From Membranipora membranacea (Eukaryota > Bryozoa > Gymnolaemata > Cheilostomatida > Membraniporidae): DNA of 64,000 nt. Below, one piece after another: positions 32,397 through 44,785 of this stretch. Position numbers and translations under genes: made by a program. How positions within the stretch are numbered: the first letter of the stretch is position 1; every line of letters begins with the position of its first letter. The stretch lies in the NCBI GenBank assembly GCA_914767715.1, contig OU612066.1:39220283-39284282 (forward strand), given 5' to 3'. The notes under the pieces are model-generated. The model was given only the letters and a program-made list of their open reading frames with translations. It did not search any database and was not told the DNA's origin.

Positions 32397-33683
32397 AGTT
32401 GTAGAATAATTTCCCCTAAGCAAAGATGACAATATAAAAGCGGACAACAAAAAATCCATTTTTATCAAGCATTTTGTTTTCTTAAAGCATGAAAGTCAGC
32501 CATGGAGTTATTCTAATCATACCATCGCAGGTATGGAATGGGCTGAGGGAAGGAAGTCTGTCACTCACGGGATCTGGATGCGCGTACCTCCATTTGTGAT
32601 TAGCAAGAACGGGAAAAAGGTAAAAAAGATTTGAGCTCTGTACAAGAATTTTGTTTTTTTGCTTGATTAAAGACTCCGGAAGGACCAAAGCAATATATAG
32701 TCCAGCAGCTAGTTCCACAATTGTTAAGCAATATTTTCACACTTAGAAAATTCAGAGCACTCTGGGTAAAAGTTATGTATAGTGTTAGAAATTGGCCTCC
32801 CTTCTCATCTATGAGCTATGAGGTATCTGCGGGTCCTAGTGCTGTAAGAGCTCAATAAACTATCACCTCTATCTACTTGAGAGAACTGTATAAATTAATA
32901 AATGAAGTTAACTACTATTGTAAGAAGTCTCCTGACAATGGATCTATATTTATTTTGAACTTATGTGGAAAAGAATGGTAAGCTGCTAGACTATATATTG
33001 CTGTGGGTAAAAATATCAATTCCAGTATCTAATAAACATATTTACAAAAAACCTTATGTTATAATAATATGATGATGATGTTTAACTATGCATCCCTTTA
33101 GTCCAGTTATCAACTTACGATGAACCCATTCGAGATTATTATCCACAGGACTTTGTTCTAGTGAAATGCTTGCAGAGATTTCTTTGAATATTCAGTGAAA
33201 TTGAGTTTGGTTCTCAATCCAGGTGTTTATAATTTGTATTGTATTTGCAGCGAAGGCTTGTTTCACTTTTAATATACTTCAAAATCTCAGTCTAAAATAT
33301 AAGTGCAGTTAAACTAGCAACTACGTCAAATACCACTAGTGATTTCAACTGTACCATACCAAGCCATAACACTATAGGTATATCCAACAGACTGCTGTTT
33401 TACTGGTGGACTGCCAAGGTAGCGGAGATAGCATGCGGAGTAACACCAAATTGGACACACTGATATCTTATATTAGTTCAGAAATATCATGGGTCGAGAT
33501 AGTAAACTTTAAGCACGAAATTACTGCAGACGACATCGGAAAATTACAGGTTTGTACTGAAAAATATCTTTGGATGGTTTCAGTTCAGAAATGCGTTTTA
33601 AAAATATTTTTTAATTCTAGAGAGGAAACAATTGAATATATTTGTAGAATCTTCATGTTACAACCTTGAGTTTCTGAGTATAC

Positions 33684-33960
33684 ACCATAGACCTAATAAT
33701 AAACCTAGACAGGACACCATATGCAGCTGAAGTGAGCCACTTAATTGTGGGCGACATAACAACATTGGAAGGTGTAGGAGCAATGATGATATCATTGATT
33801 TACTGTCCACAATCAATTACTCAATCAAATCTGATCGAATTTAAATTTGAAAATTGCTTCATAATCAGCAGCATCTTGTTATCAACTCGATGTTATTTCT
33901 TCTTTGAAATATTTTGTTTGCCTGAAATTAGCACCAAACTGTTCAGGACAAGCTGCTTTG
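33684..33960 (+). mobile_element. Partial copy of the 14559-15000 foldback family
   Basis: The left end accatagacctaataataaa followed by cctagacaggacacca, and the inner cagcagcatcttgtt block, match the other copies. The right half was not found nearby. Confidence 0.6.
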
Positions 33961-34079
33961 TGCGTAATTTCGTATTGGCAAGCAGCAACAAAAACTTTCT
34001 CTCTGAAAATTTGTTCTCTTTATTAAATGATAAGGGCTTCATTCAAACGAAAACAAAAAAAACTTACTGATAATAACAG

Positions 34080-35880
34080 TGAAACATCAACCAACGATAT
34101 CATTGAGTCTGAGGACCAAGATCATGGATAACCATACTATCTCGACAGACTCAAAGCTATTCAAAAAAATGTCAATAGCGCACAACATCTAAAATCTGAC
34201 ATTGAGTTTGAGGGCACCTAAAAAAACCCGCAAATCACTATCAATCTAGATGCGGCTAGATACGATGTCATCAAAGAAGTTCCTCCTGTTAAGATTAAAG
34301 AGCATGGTCTCGTCAAGGATAAATGAGCAGAGACAAGACAAGAGCAACCGTAAGCTCCTCTCTAAAAGTCAGCTCCGCTATCGGTTCAGCAATGTATACC
34401 ATAAACTATACAACACAACATTATGTCCGTTGATAAATGGTATACCGGACATATCAGCTTTCCTTGTTCACTACGAGGAAAAAATCAGTAGTATCCCTAC
34501 CGATATTGCAATGTCTGCCAACAAGACGAAAAGCGACAAATTCAAGGCATATCTACAGGACCAATCCAACTCAATGCACACATCCACAAAAACTGCTAAA
34601 TCAAGTTTCATGTTCTAAAGTAAGCACCTCCGACCTCAATCCAACCAATCCCAACATCACCTCAGGTTCACAGCCTTGTCGTAGTAATACCACTGCTCAT
34701 GACAAGCCGCACTGCTTTGATGGTTCCCTCATAACAACTCTAATAGAAAGAATCATGCAAATGAGTGAAAACAAAACCTCATTTTGAACAGGTTAGCCAA
34801 GGCAGAAGATGCTATCCATGTGATCAGTATTTTAAAGGGGAGTTCACTGCGCTGACAGATCTCAGTGACTTATATGGATGTTCTAGTTCAATAGCTGCAG
34901 GAATTATGATCTTCTTATTTGTATAAATATCTAAACCAGAGTTATTATCCCACAAATTTTATATACATATAGAAAGTCTTTTTTTTCTGCTAAACAAAAT
35001 CCGCAAGAAATTTAGAAGAATAGAAACAAAAGACAATGGAAATTCTGGTTTGTATCAACTGATTTGTCTTTTGATTGAAAGCCGAACAGTTTTGAATACG
35101 ACATGCTTTATTAAAATTAAGTGTCAATGCTAATTCCATGTATCCAATTTGGCCCTCAAATGATGCCACGCTGACATATGGCAACGTAGTGATTTTGAAA
35201 TAGAATTTCAATACACAAAAAATGTTGCTACACTGAATTATTACTAAACAAAATTAATGGAGAAAAATTCATGCAGCAACAGTGAATTTTTGTAAATTGT
35301 AACTTTAATAACATCCGAAAATTAAAAAGTGATATTATCAATACACACAATTACTGGTCAATTAAATTTGATTTTGATTCTGCAAGGTTTTGGTAGCTTT
35401 GGTCTTAGCCTTGAATGGTATTTTTTAAATGGCCCATCGTATACCATGCTCACTGAGTTGGAACTTAATCGACAGAAGACTAGGAGGTATAAAGTTTCCT
35501 TAACCAAATTTGTCAAATTGATGATAATCTAGAGCGGCAGCATTTCACTCAGGATGGCAGCATTAGAGCTGCAACAACTTAGTATCCAATAGATTCCTTT
35601 ACTCTTTCTTCTCTATGATACTTTTAAAATTCTTGCCACAAGTTGGTACTACTGGTATGTGGGGTCGAATCAGTAGTGTATTCGTCGGAAGGGCTAGGGG
35701 GCCTGACCCTACCAATTTTGAAAAACCTCTTTAAACCTCTTAAACCTTTAATTACCAGGTGCCCAGGTGACTTGGTGTGATTTGCCAATTCTTACAAGTT
35801 TTGAGTGTAAGATGTCATCAATAAGGTTTTAACTGATATTTTTGACATAAGCTATGTCCAGAAATGTGATATTGCCGCTG
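34080..35880 (+). other. GB1 intron 4, unrecognised sequence
   Basis: A few open stretches exist (for example 34250-34618, 122 codons, basic and serine-rich) but no domain was recognised. They may be remnants of a retrotransposon or captured sequence; there is no support for a host exon. Confidence 0.35.
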
Positions 35881-35899
35881 TCTGCATCATTTTCAAACA

Positions 35900-38800
35900 A
35901 GTCTCAAATTAAGAGGCTTGTCAAATGAAATAACACCCATGCACAATGTTTGTTTTGGCAAAGTGAAAATCATCAAGCAGCTCATGAATGAGCTCCCTAA
36001 TTCGATGAATTTTCCGAGGACGGTTTCCGCCACAACATTACAACAACAGACCAATTTAACGGAACTTTCTCTAACACCTACGAATCACAATGTATGGCAA
36101 GATGTTGACAACTCCAAAGTTAAATCACCACCCACCAACGAGGCCAAACGAAGTTGCCCAGACCCCCACCTACCCAAGCACCTCAAAGTAACACATAGAA
36201 ACGCAAGAATACTACAGAATTCAAACCTGATAATAACACAGTGATTTCAAACCAGAAAACATCACAAGCATTTGAAGGATTTTCTCATGACCTAGTGAGA
36301 AGGACAGTAAACTAATATGGAATATGGACCCATTCTTATCGAAAAAATTAGTCCATACAAATTTAACTTAGGATATTAACTTAGGAAGACCATTGACCCC
36401 AAGAAATTTACTGTCAATGTAGCTATGCTGAAAGGTGTGCCACTGGATGTCATTGATGCAGAACTTGAGGAACAACTACAAAATCAGTTCTCTGAATCAA
36501 CAGCTATTAGTCTTCAGATGAATGGTAAACCACTTTGTACTTTTAGGGCAATGTTTCTTGATTCAACACAACTTTAAACAGCTACAAACCAGATAGGTTT
36601 TTACCTCCCTCAGAGCATATTATATGTCACTTTGAAAAACATATCGATGGCTAAGTCTAGAAGATTTTTCAATATTGCTTATTTAAATGTTAGGTTGAGG
36701 TTTGGCCGGCAAGCTTGATGAGTTGAAGAGGATTTTACCAACTGAAAATTTACCTATTCTCTGTTTAACTGAGACTTTCATAAATCTAAATGAAAAGAAC
36801 AATTTTTCTATCACAATTGGTATCTCAATGATAGTCGGTAACCTCTCCCCTGGGGGAGGGGACGACTAATACGTCATTGAGCGATCGTAATTAGGTTGGC
36901 AGTGGCGACACACCGACTGGTGAGAAGTCTGAGTCAAACGATGATAGCATAGAAATTCCTCACCTTATTTTACCTTTAATGCATTCTACTTCAATTCTAA
37001 GTGAGTATTTGATTCCACCCACTTTGATATTTGTAACAGGGAGGAGGGAGGGAAATTTCCAAAGTTGGTTTAACACTTTTAGAATTTCAGATTGAAAGGA
37101 AAGAGAAAAGAAACTCCTGGTTGTATAACCGTATGACTTAGAGCTAATCTACTTCTGATTTGTCAGAAGAATGGAACTCTAGGGTGAGCTGCAAAACCTT
37201 TCCCAATGTATTTTACAAGGGAGAACAATTGCTATGTTACATGGTTAGGAATAAATACCTGATAGATTAACTTACAAAAATGTTTAATGATACATAAGAG
37301 AACAACACTAATAACTTTAGAGGATCAGCAATGAGGATACAATAATGACATAAAAATAAGTTTTCAAACTTTCATTTCTGCACCATTTCTGGATACGATA
37401 TGATTAGGAATGACAGACCTGAGAAGGCTGATGGAGGTCTTCTATGCTTTAAAAACACTTACATAAAGTATGAACTTTTACCATCACTTGATCAGTCCAT
37501 GCCTGAAAGCTTAAGTTTAGTTGTCAAACCAGATTATCAAAGAAAATTTGCTGTCTCTTTTGTTTACAGGCCTCCATCTAAACCAGTTTCATGGATAAAC
37601 GACTTTTTGAGACACATTGACAGTTGGTTTGATATATCAAATGATGTCATCAACATGGGTGACTTTAATATCAACCTCAATGACGAAAAATTAAAGATAA
37701 ATTCGTTCAGAAATGTTGTTTCCCAAGTCTCACTGACTCTGCTTGTATCACATGACACCAGGGTCAGTAAAAAGTCAAGCACTATTATTGCATTACATCC
37801 ATGCTTCAAATCTGCAACAGTTTTGTGATACTAAAGTTCTAAGTGAGTGATCATTTCCTTATTTATACATCGCGAAACCGAGGAAAGGGATCTAGAGTGC
37901 CTAGAGAGAGGAAAAACATCACACACTATGATTATAAGCGCTTCACAGATGTTAACATCCACAGAGTTTTTGGTAATGTTAACTGAAACAAAAAGTTGAT
38001 GGAAAATGATCCTGACATGATGTTAAACAATTTCAGTCAAAATTTCATGGAACTTGTCAACCGACTTGTAAAAGTAAAATCCAGATTTGTTAAGTCAAAA
38101 ATCCTCTGAGTGATGATGGATGATGAAGTGAGAAGGGAGATGAAGTTGCGGGACACATGAAAATCAGAAAATGATTTAGTTAACTATCGTATCAAAAAAT
38201 ATCTTGTGACAAAGTTGATCCCTAAGAAAAATAAGTTTCACATGGAGGACCTAGTCAAAAATAGTGACTCAAACAATACAAACGAAACCGTTATGGGATG
38301 CTTTGAACGTCATTCCAAAAAGGTGTTCTATTTCAGTGTCAGACCTCCATGCAGAGAATTTGATTATTCACTTCACTACTATTGCAGATGTTTTGACTTG
38401 TAAATTACCAACTCTTCATGCCAGTATTGACTCTTTCACAAAAGCGAAAATGGACCCGATTCAACATTTGACACCATCAGACTGTATCAAATACAAGTCT
38501 AGCATAACAAACAAGAAATCAACTGGTTCTGATAGTATTTCAGTGAGAATACTGAAAGAAAAATTCCCTTATGTTGTTGGCATTCTTCTGACTGGATAAA
38601 GAGATTTCTGGAGTTTTCCCAAAACAATGGAAATCAGCTAGAGTCACACCAAATTTTAAAGGTGGTGATAGAAATGTTCCATCCAACTTTCAACCGATTT
38701 CAGTTTTACCAATTTTATCCAAAATCTTCGAGAAACACATCAATATTCACCTTCAGACATATTTGGAATCAAATAAAATCTTATACAATTTATAGTTAGA

Positions 38801-39520
38801 TTTCAGAAAAGTTTTCTCCTGCGCAGATGCTATGCAAAAAATATTTAGTTATTTTCTAGACTATAAATCCCACGGGTTTTACATTTCTATAATATTTCTG
38901 GACTTCATAAAAGTGTTTGATTGTGTTGATCATGCTATGCTTCAGAAATTGTCTAGATATGGAATAACTGGATCATCCCATAAACTTCTAGCTTCATTTT
39001 TAGATGGCAGAAAACAATATGTTTCATTGAACCATATTCGGAAAGGTGTCTCGCAAGGTTCAATCATTGCCCGACATTGTTTTCTATGTTAATCAATGGT
39101 CTTTTAAACTTACACCTTTTCTCTATTATCAATGCTTACGCCGATTATACTACTTTTGTCGCCAAAAACCACAAAATTTTTCAGTTGAAATATCTTGCAA
39201 TCTTGATCGCAGGGAGATACACCAATGGTGTAAGTCAAACAAAATGGTGATCAATACAAATAAATCACATCTTCTTTACATCACCCAACACCAAATTTTT
39301 ATTATCAATTTCTGGTTCTGAACTCGAGAGACACATCGAAACAAAACTCCTTGGATATGTGATACATGACATGCCTTCATTGACTGATCATGTTGTTTAT
39401 ATTTCAAAAAAGCTAATAGCTTATCTTGCCCTATTTCAGCAATGTAGATTTTGCATTTGAAGGAAAGCGGGACTTTTTACCACCATTTCATTTTCTGTTA
39501 CTTAATCTATGGCATTCAAA
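35900..39520 (+). mobile_element. Degenerate LINE (non-LTR retrotransposon), plus strand, in GB1 intron 4
   Basis: Pieces appear in LINE order. First is an ORF1 part (35918-36244), then an RRM-like stretch at 36390-36570 (VNVAMLKGVPLDVIDAELEE). The start of an endonuclease follows at about 36660-36800 (FFNIAYLN, then LPILCLTETF), with more endonuclease at 37400-37828 including NMGDFNIN. Reverse transcriptase runs from 38264 to 39320: FQPISVLPILSKIFEK, FLDFIKVFDCVDHAML, GVSQGSI, and a YADYTTF-like catalytic box in a shifted frame. Many frameshifts and stops show it is dead. It is probably of the CR1/L2/jockey-like group. Confidence 0.8.
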
Positions 39521-40683
39521 TATATTACTATAACATAGCCCCTGCTCATAATTAACAAATCCATTGTTTTTGCTGCAGATGCAGGCTTTTAGGCTTATCG
39601 CCTTTGTTCACTTCATTTCAAAATATCTGACATCTACTCAGGTTCTTTCAAGATCCTTAAATCTTCTCCCCTTGCCACAGCTTGCCAGTTATTGCTCTGC
39701 CACTTATGGTACTTAACTGCAAACAACTGACGAGAGATAAGTGAAATAACAAAAAACTAAACATAAAACTTTAGTTAATTTTAAGTTGGAAACCAAATCG
39801 GGAAATTGTGCTCCTTATCGTAAACTTGGGTCTTTGTCAAATCCAAATCCTTCTTCTGCTGTGAGAATTCTCTTGTAGTGTCCACAATGATTTTCTTTCT
39901 GAGATGTCTAAAACTGTTTTTAACAATATTGTGCCAATGAAGACCGTTCTCTTTTTAGTCATGTTGTTTTCAACTGTGCAAGGGTATCTTCCCGCCTGCA
40001 TACCATTTATCGCCCACCAAAGTGCAGGACACAGAAGCGTTTGAAGAGCTTTTTTCCATATATGGCAGCTCTCAACAAAATTTAAATTGTACATTTTCAT
40101 GTACCAATCCAATCTTATCGCCTGTTGATACATGGATTGTTATAATAAACCAAACCGAATTATATACATACTTTTCATTCTCATCTTCTCCTTGTTGTCC
40201 CAGTTCACTATTATGTTCGCCACTATTAAATTGTTTCTACAAACATACCCTTTATAATACTTATAATACAACAAACTCCTTCATTTTCACACAGCTCTTT
40301 GCAGAGTATGCCAAGGTGCAGGATCAACAGGAGAACGATCAGAGCATGTTTAACAGGCTTATAATGTTGTAGAGGGACACACCCAGCAGTAGATGCGGTT
40401 TGAGACCTGATTTAGAGTTTGAGGAATTTGTAAGTTTACCTCTAAATCAATGGAAACTGCATTGAGACTATACTGGTTGCACCAATGGCACTGAGGCAAT
40501 CATTGGTTATGTAACATCACCAAATATAATAAGCAGCTTGTTTCGATCAATCGGACCTTATCTTTTGGCTATTTCAATGAAAAGCAGAATCAAGGTAATC
40601 ACAAGAAGCTGCAGAATCAAAACCAAATTTCAAATCTCAAAATTCGATCTGAATTGTTAGAGGATCAGCAAAAAACCTTGACT

Positions 40684-40812
40684 GTAAACTGTAAACTATA
40701 GCATCATTGCTTCTGCACAATTCCAATTCGCTATGACATGCTCTTTTGAGTGCCTCAGTCTATCTCTATTTGGTGTCTTGTTTAGGTTTACCATTAAATA
40801 TATGTTATTTCA
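40684..40812 (-). mobile_element. Partial copy of the 14559-15000 foldback family (right end)
   Basis: gtttaggtttaccattaaat together with the upstream gcatcattgcttctgcac block matches the inverted ends of the other copies. Confidence 0.5.
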
Positions 40813-41322
40813 CAGTTTGCATACAATGGGCACTGATATTGATAGACACAATCTCCTTCTAATGTGTTTCACTATCTTCAGCCACTGTGAAAACAGTCCC
40901 TCAATCTATTAAACAAACTCAGGCATTTTATATTGTGACGTAAAAGTAAAAGTTTATGAAAGCAACACATATAATGATTGGATAAATCTCTTAGACAACT
41001 TCTAATGGTCTTCAGATTTCTTGCAACCAATTTGACTCTCCCATCCATTGTGTTAAATACAATGTAATATCATAGCAGAAATTTTCCCTGATTTTTTAAA
41101 AATACTGTAGCATGTATCAAAAGATGTACAGCAGAAAGTCAGCATTACAGCAGAAAGTCAGCAACCCCAGTACCCCAACAAGCTTAGCTCACTACTCATA
41201 ATTTAAATATTTGTTTGCCAAAATTCAGATGCATGAAGCCAGCACCAAAGAAGTGAGGTGTGCTGCCAAAGGGATTAAGGCTGCATTCAGAGATGTACAA
41301 ATGTTTGGTTTCCCTTAGTCTC

Positions 41323-41433
41323 AGTGCTCAGACTCCAAGGCGCAGGGAGTTACTTGCGCAAGCTATCAAACTCCTCTCCCCTTAGTTTGATAGCTTGCGC
41401 AAGTAACTCCCTGCGCCTTGGAGTCTGAGCACT
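41323..41433. mobile_element. Perfect 50-bp inverted repeat (hairpin) inside GB1 exon 6
   Basis: Bases 41323-41372 and 41384-41433 are exact reverse complements over 50 bp with an 11-base loop (cctctcccctt), and pairing continues outward (tagtct on both sides) after one mismatch. The upstream flank is the GB1 exon 6 reading frame (…FRDVQMFGFP), which meets a stop at 41316-41318. Confidence 0.95.
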
Positions 41434-41487
41434 TAGACTACTGAGCAATGTGATAAAACAAAACCGATAACAAGTAAGATCACAAGC

Positions 41488-41632
41488 ATCCAATACAGGG
41501 TCACTATAGCTGGTAGATTTGACCTTGACTTTATGGCTGTTTAGTGAAGTTAACTGGAAACAAATTTTCATCGAACTGTTTTATATATTTTATATTACCT
41601 CCTCTGGAAAGAGATAATTGGTGAATCACAAA
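41488..41632 (+). pseudogene. Frame-shifted remnant of GB1 coding sequence after the hairpin
   Basis: After the hairpin, 41488-41541 reads IQYRVTIAGRFDLDFMAV then stops, and 41599-41632 reads LLWKEIIGESQ in another frame and ends at a good donor (a/gtaagt). These resemble, in order, the 'F.G...D.DF' and 'KEI.G..vT' segments that follow the LLPHPG turn in atlastin-type proteins. The donor leaves phase 1, as exon 7 requires. This suggests exon 6 once ran from 41229 to 41632 and was broken. Confidence 0.45.
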
Positions 41633-43169
41633 GTAAGTCACTTCAATAATTGAAAACTAGTGTTTGTAAGCTATAGTATTAATGAAGATAAAGATAAATT
41701 TTTATCCATGTTAAATAAACCACTTATACTGTTGTCTTGTCATAAAATTATGTTATAACACATTCTCAATACATATGTACACAACCTTGTAACTTTCTGC
41801 ATAAATCCTGTCTGAATAATTTGGCCACCCAGGTTGAATATCCTAACCTTGTATGAAAAGGGTGGCAATGGTAGAATTAGATTAGCTTGCAGACACGACT
41901 GCCTGACTACGAGTGGTTAATAAAATTATTACACAGGTCAATTGCAACTTTGTAATAAGAACGACATGGTTCTCTCATAATTTATTTGATTATGTTTCTC
42001 AACAAATCCGCTTTATCCACTCAGATCGTTGTTCATTCTTTTGATAATGATATTTGTCAGTGCCTGGGGAGCTGCCGGGTAAAGCTGAGGATTATAATCA
42101 CACCAGCAACAATTGCTAGTGTATAGGCTCATGCTCCGATATCATTGACTTAATTTATGCTATCACATTTTAACTTTTAATGCAAATAAAAAAATTATGT
42201 ATTGTAGCGGCGAGTCTCAGTATGAACTTCCTCATTAGATCCAAGGAACTGTTTGATAACATTCTCCAGAGTCTGTATGATGATCTTCCGACAAAATCAG
42301 AATTTATGAGAAAAATGAAGGTAATAGTTTGAGCTTTATGTCTAGCTTGAATACCACTAATCGCCATATTGAAACAAATCTCTCATAACCATATAGATCA
42401 TACAAGAAATATGAAACGGCGGTGCCTACCATCTTGTCTTGCCTAATGTATGAAACATGAGTGTTATACATGAGTATACTAAACACTCAGAGTGAAAAGG
42501 AGTGAAATGGAAGGTCAGTTTGCATATTAGTGATATGTTTGCCACGAATGTTAATTGGGTATATATTTATGTCCAGGAAAGGATTCAATGTCACAGAGGT
42601 AGTAAAAAAATGTGGAAAATGCTATAATTTGAATATTCCTCTCGTTTCCACCATTGTAAAATTTTGAAAATTGATAATTTTTACTGTTTTTTTTATATTA
42701 TTATTGAGCAATAGGTGCACTTGCAGTATAAATGACATTCCTGTATCAGTAAACAATGATAGCGAATTATCTCCTATTAAAATACCAACTTTATCAGCCT
42801 GCACTGTTCAATAACAAATATCTACATTGTTCTTCCTTAAAAATTGTGTCAGCTGTAAATTAAGATGAAAAAATCACACATAATGACATTTAAAAACAAT
42901 GGTAATAACAGACTCAGATTGTAATAACAGATACAACTTAAATATCTTTACTGTAGATGACTAAAGAAAGAATATCAAAAGAAGGACCGTCCATTCAGTC
43001 ACCGGCTGATGCATTCAGAAGCTCAGGGTTATTTGAAGCCTTTACTAAGACACAGGAGGAAATTCCCAGCTTAGTTCAAGAGGTATATATTTATTGTTAA
43101 CTTTGTTCACTCACTGCTTAACCAAATATCATATTAATCTTCTGTGAAATGCATACTTGCCAAGTCTCC

Positions 43170-43480
43170 CTATTTAGGTGGGACACTCCAGATTTTCACA
43201 CCCACTTTCCACTTTTTGTAATTCTGACTATTTCCTTCAGCCCTATCTCTGTCACGGCGATAGATCTGGTGGTTTTCCATCTCTAGTGTTTCCGTGGCGA
43301 CGATGATGTCATGTTTAGTGCTGTCGAGTAAAATTTCCAGGCACAACCCTTTGATACCAGGGACTGACAATTTATATTAATCAGTCTTAGGGGTTGGCCT
43401 TTTTGTCTGTGTGGCTTAAGCACTTTCAGTGATGACTCGTATTTTGGTATGGTGTTTTCATCAATTGAATCTAGGCTCAT
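43170..43480 (-). pseudogene. LINE endonuclease fragment, minus strand
   Basis: The frame 43480 to 43283 reads QPLRLININCQSLVSKG, the typical start of a LINE APE endonuclease domain. It continues in a second frame (IIVATETLEMENH) that matches the '..TETW' segment. A frameshift separates the two. Confidence 0.6.
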
Positions 43481-43570
43481 ATCATCAGATTGGCTGTATT
43501 GGTAGTCTTTTTTTTTTCTTTCTTTTTGTTTTAGGTTTCTGCTTTAAATTTTCTAGTAAAATGTTAAATT

Positions 43571-44270
43571 AAAATGTAGATAAAAAATGCAGCGGTGCGG
43601 TCTGATAGTCTACGTCAGACAGGTCGAGACTAGAGTGGCGACCACCCAATTAAACAAAGCTGAGACCATCCCGATCCGACAATCGACCTGGAAGCCCATC
43701 TACCAAATGCCCCCTACACACCAACCCCCCCCCCCCCCCACAAAGCCTCTGCGAACCGACCCCACAGCCCCAACAGCCCGCTCCCCTCCTCCCCCATTAG
43801 GTAATTGTTGAACAGGTTGACTCCCTTTGTCAACAGTGACCTCTCCCCTCTGCAGTTGTTGGCTTTCTGAGGTTGAAATTTCAATTTTGACCTCGTTTTT
43901 TTGGTTGTTGTTTAATTAAAGGTATAATTTGTTGTCATTTACTTGTTTTTTACGAAGAAAAGAATATAATGATATTCAACTAACATCGAAATTGGCATGA
44001 TATTTAGCTTTTCAAAATTTGATGTTTTCCAGGTGGTGTTTTCAAAATCACACGCAATGAAGCTTTCTGTAAAAGTAAAATTTGTTTCAATTCACATTGA
44101 GCTGCATGGCCCCACAACTCAATGCCATAAATAAGGTGTGGATAGAAACTGTCTGATACTTCGCAATAATAAAAGAGCATCGTCTAACTTTTTGCAAATC
44201 TGTGATGTATGGTTTTTAAAAGTAATATTGCTATAAATTTCTTATCCTAAAAACTCAGTGGAGGAGATTG
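43571..44270. other. GB1 intron 8, unremarkable stretch
   Basis: It includes a C homopolymer near 43726-43739 in a C-rich block. No gene recognised. Confidence 0.4.
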
Positions 44271-44785
44271 ATAGACAGTTTTCTGAGCTCTTATTTATGC
44301 CTCAATTCGGAGTTGTCCTCTCTCCAGTTTGGTCCTTTTAACCAACGCCGCATAGGAAAAACCTGCTGAGAGAGGGTTTTCTTGAAAACTGCTTATATTA
44401 GGATAAAAATGATTTTTTGTTCAGAGTCTGCGCCATTGAAAACCCTGTGAGACAGGGTTTCCAAATCATCGGAGGCTTGAATGTTGATAAATCTTAATTT
44501 TAGTGACAAAACTCATGAAAGATTCTGCCAAATTTTCCGCAAAACAGGCAGAAAATGCTGTAATTGACTTTCCAAATACTAAAATTATTTCCCAAACCCA
44601 TGTCCATATGAGTTTTCAATGTTGCAGATTCTGAATCAAAAATAATTATTATCCTATTATAAGCGGTTTTCAAGATAACCATCTTTTCAGCACGTTTTTC
44701 CTATGCGGCGTTGGTTAAAAGTACCAAACTGGAGAGAGGACAACTCCGAATTGAGGCCTAAATCAGAGCTCAGAAAACTGTCTAT
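44271..44785. mobile_element. 515-bp MITE with long terminal inverted repeats, copy 1
   Basis: It begins atagacagttttctgagctc and ends with the inverse gagctcagaaaactgtctat; the arms are at least 100 bp. A second copy of exactly the same length lies at 57170-57684 in the opposite orientation. There is no ORF of note. Confidence 0.9.

Noticed and set aside
34250-34787. Host exon(s) within GB1 intron 4
   Set aside because: The open frames are basic and low in recognisable motifs, with no matching splice phases to exons 4 and 5.
40370-40372. TAG read as a sense codon (code change or second recoding event)
   Set aside because: TAG ends the selenoprotein frame nearby, and no recoding signal was seen; a nonsense mutation is simpler.
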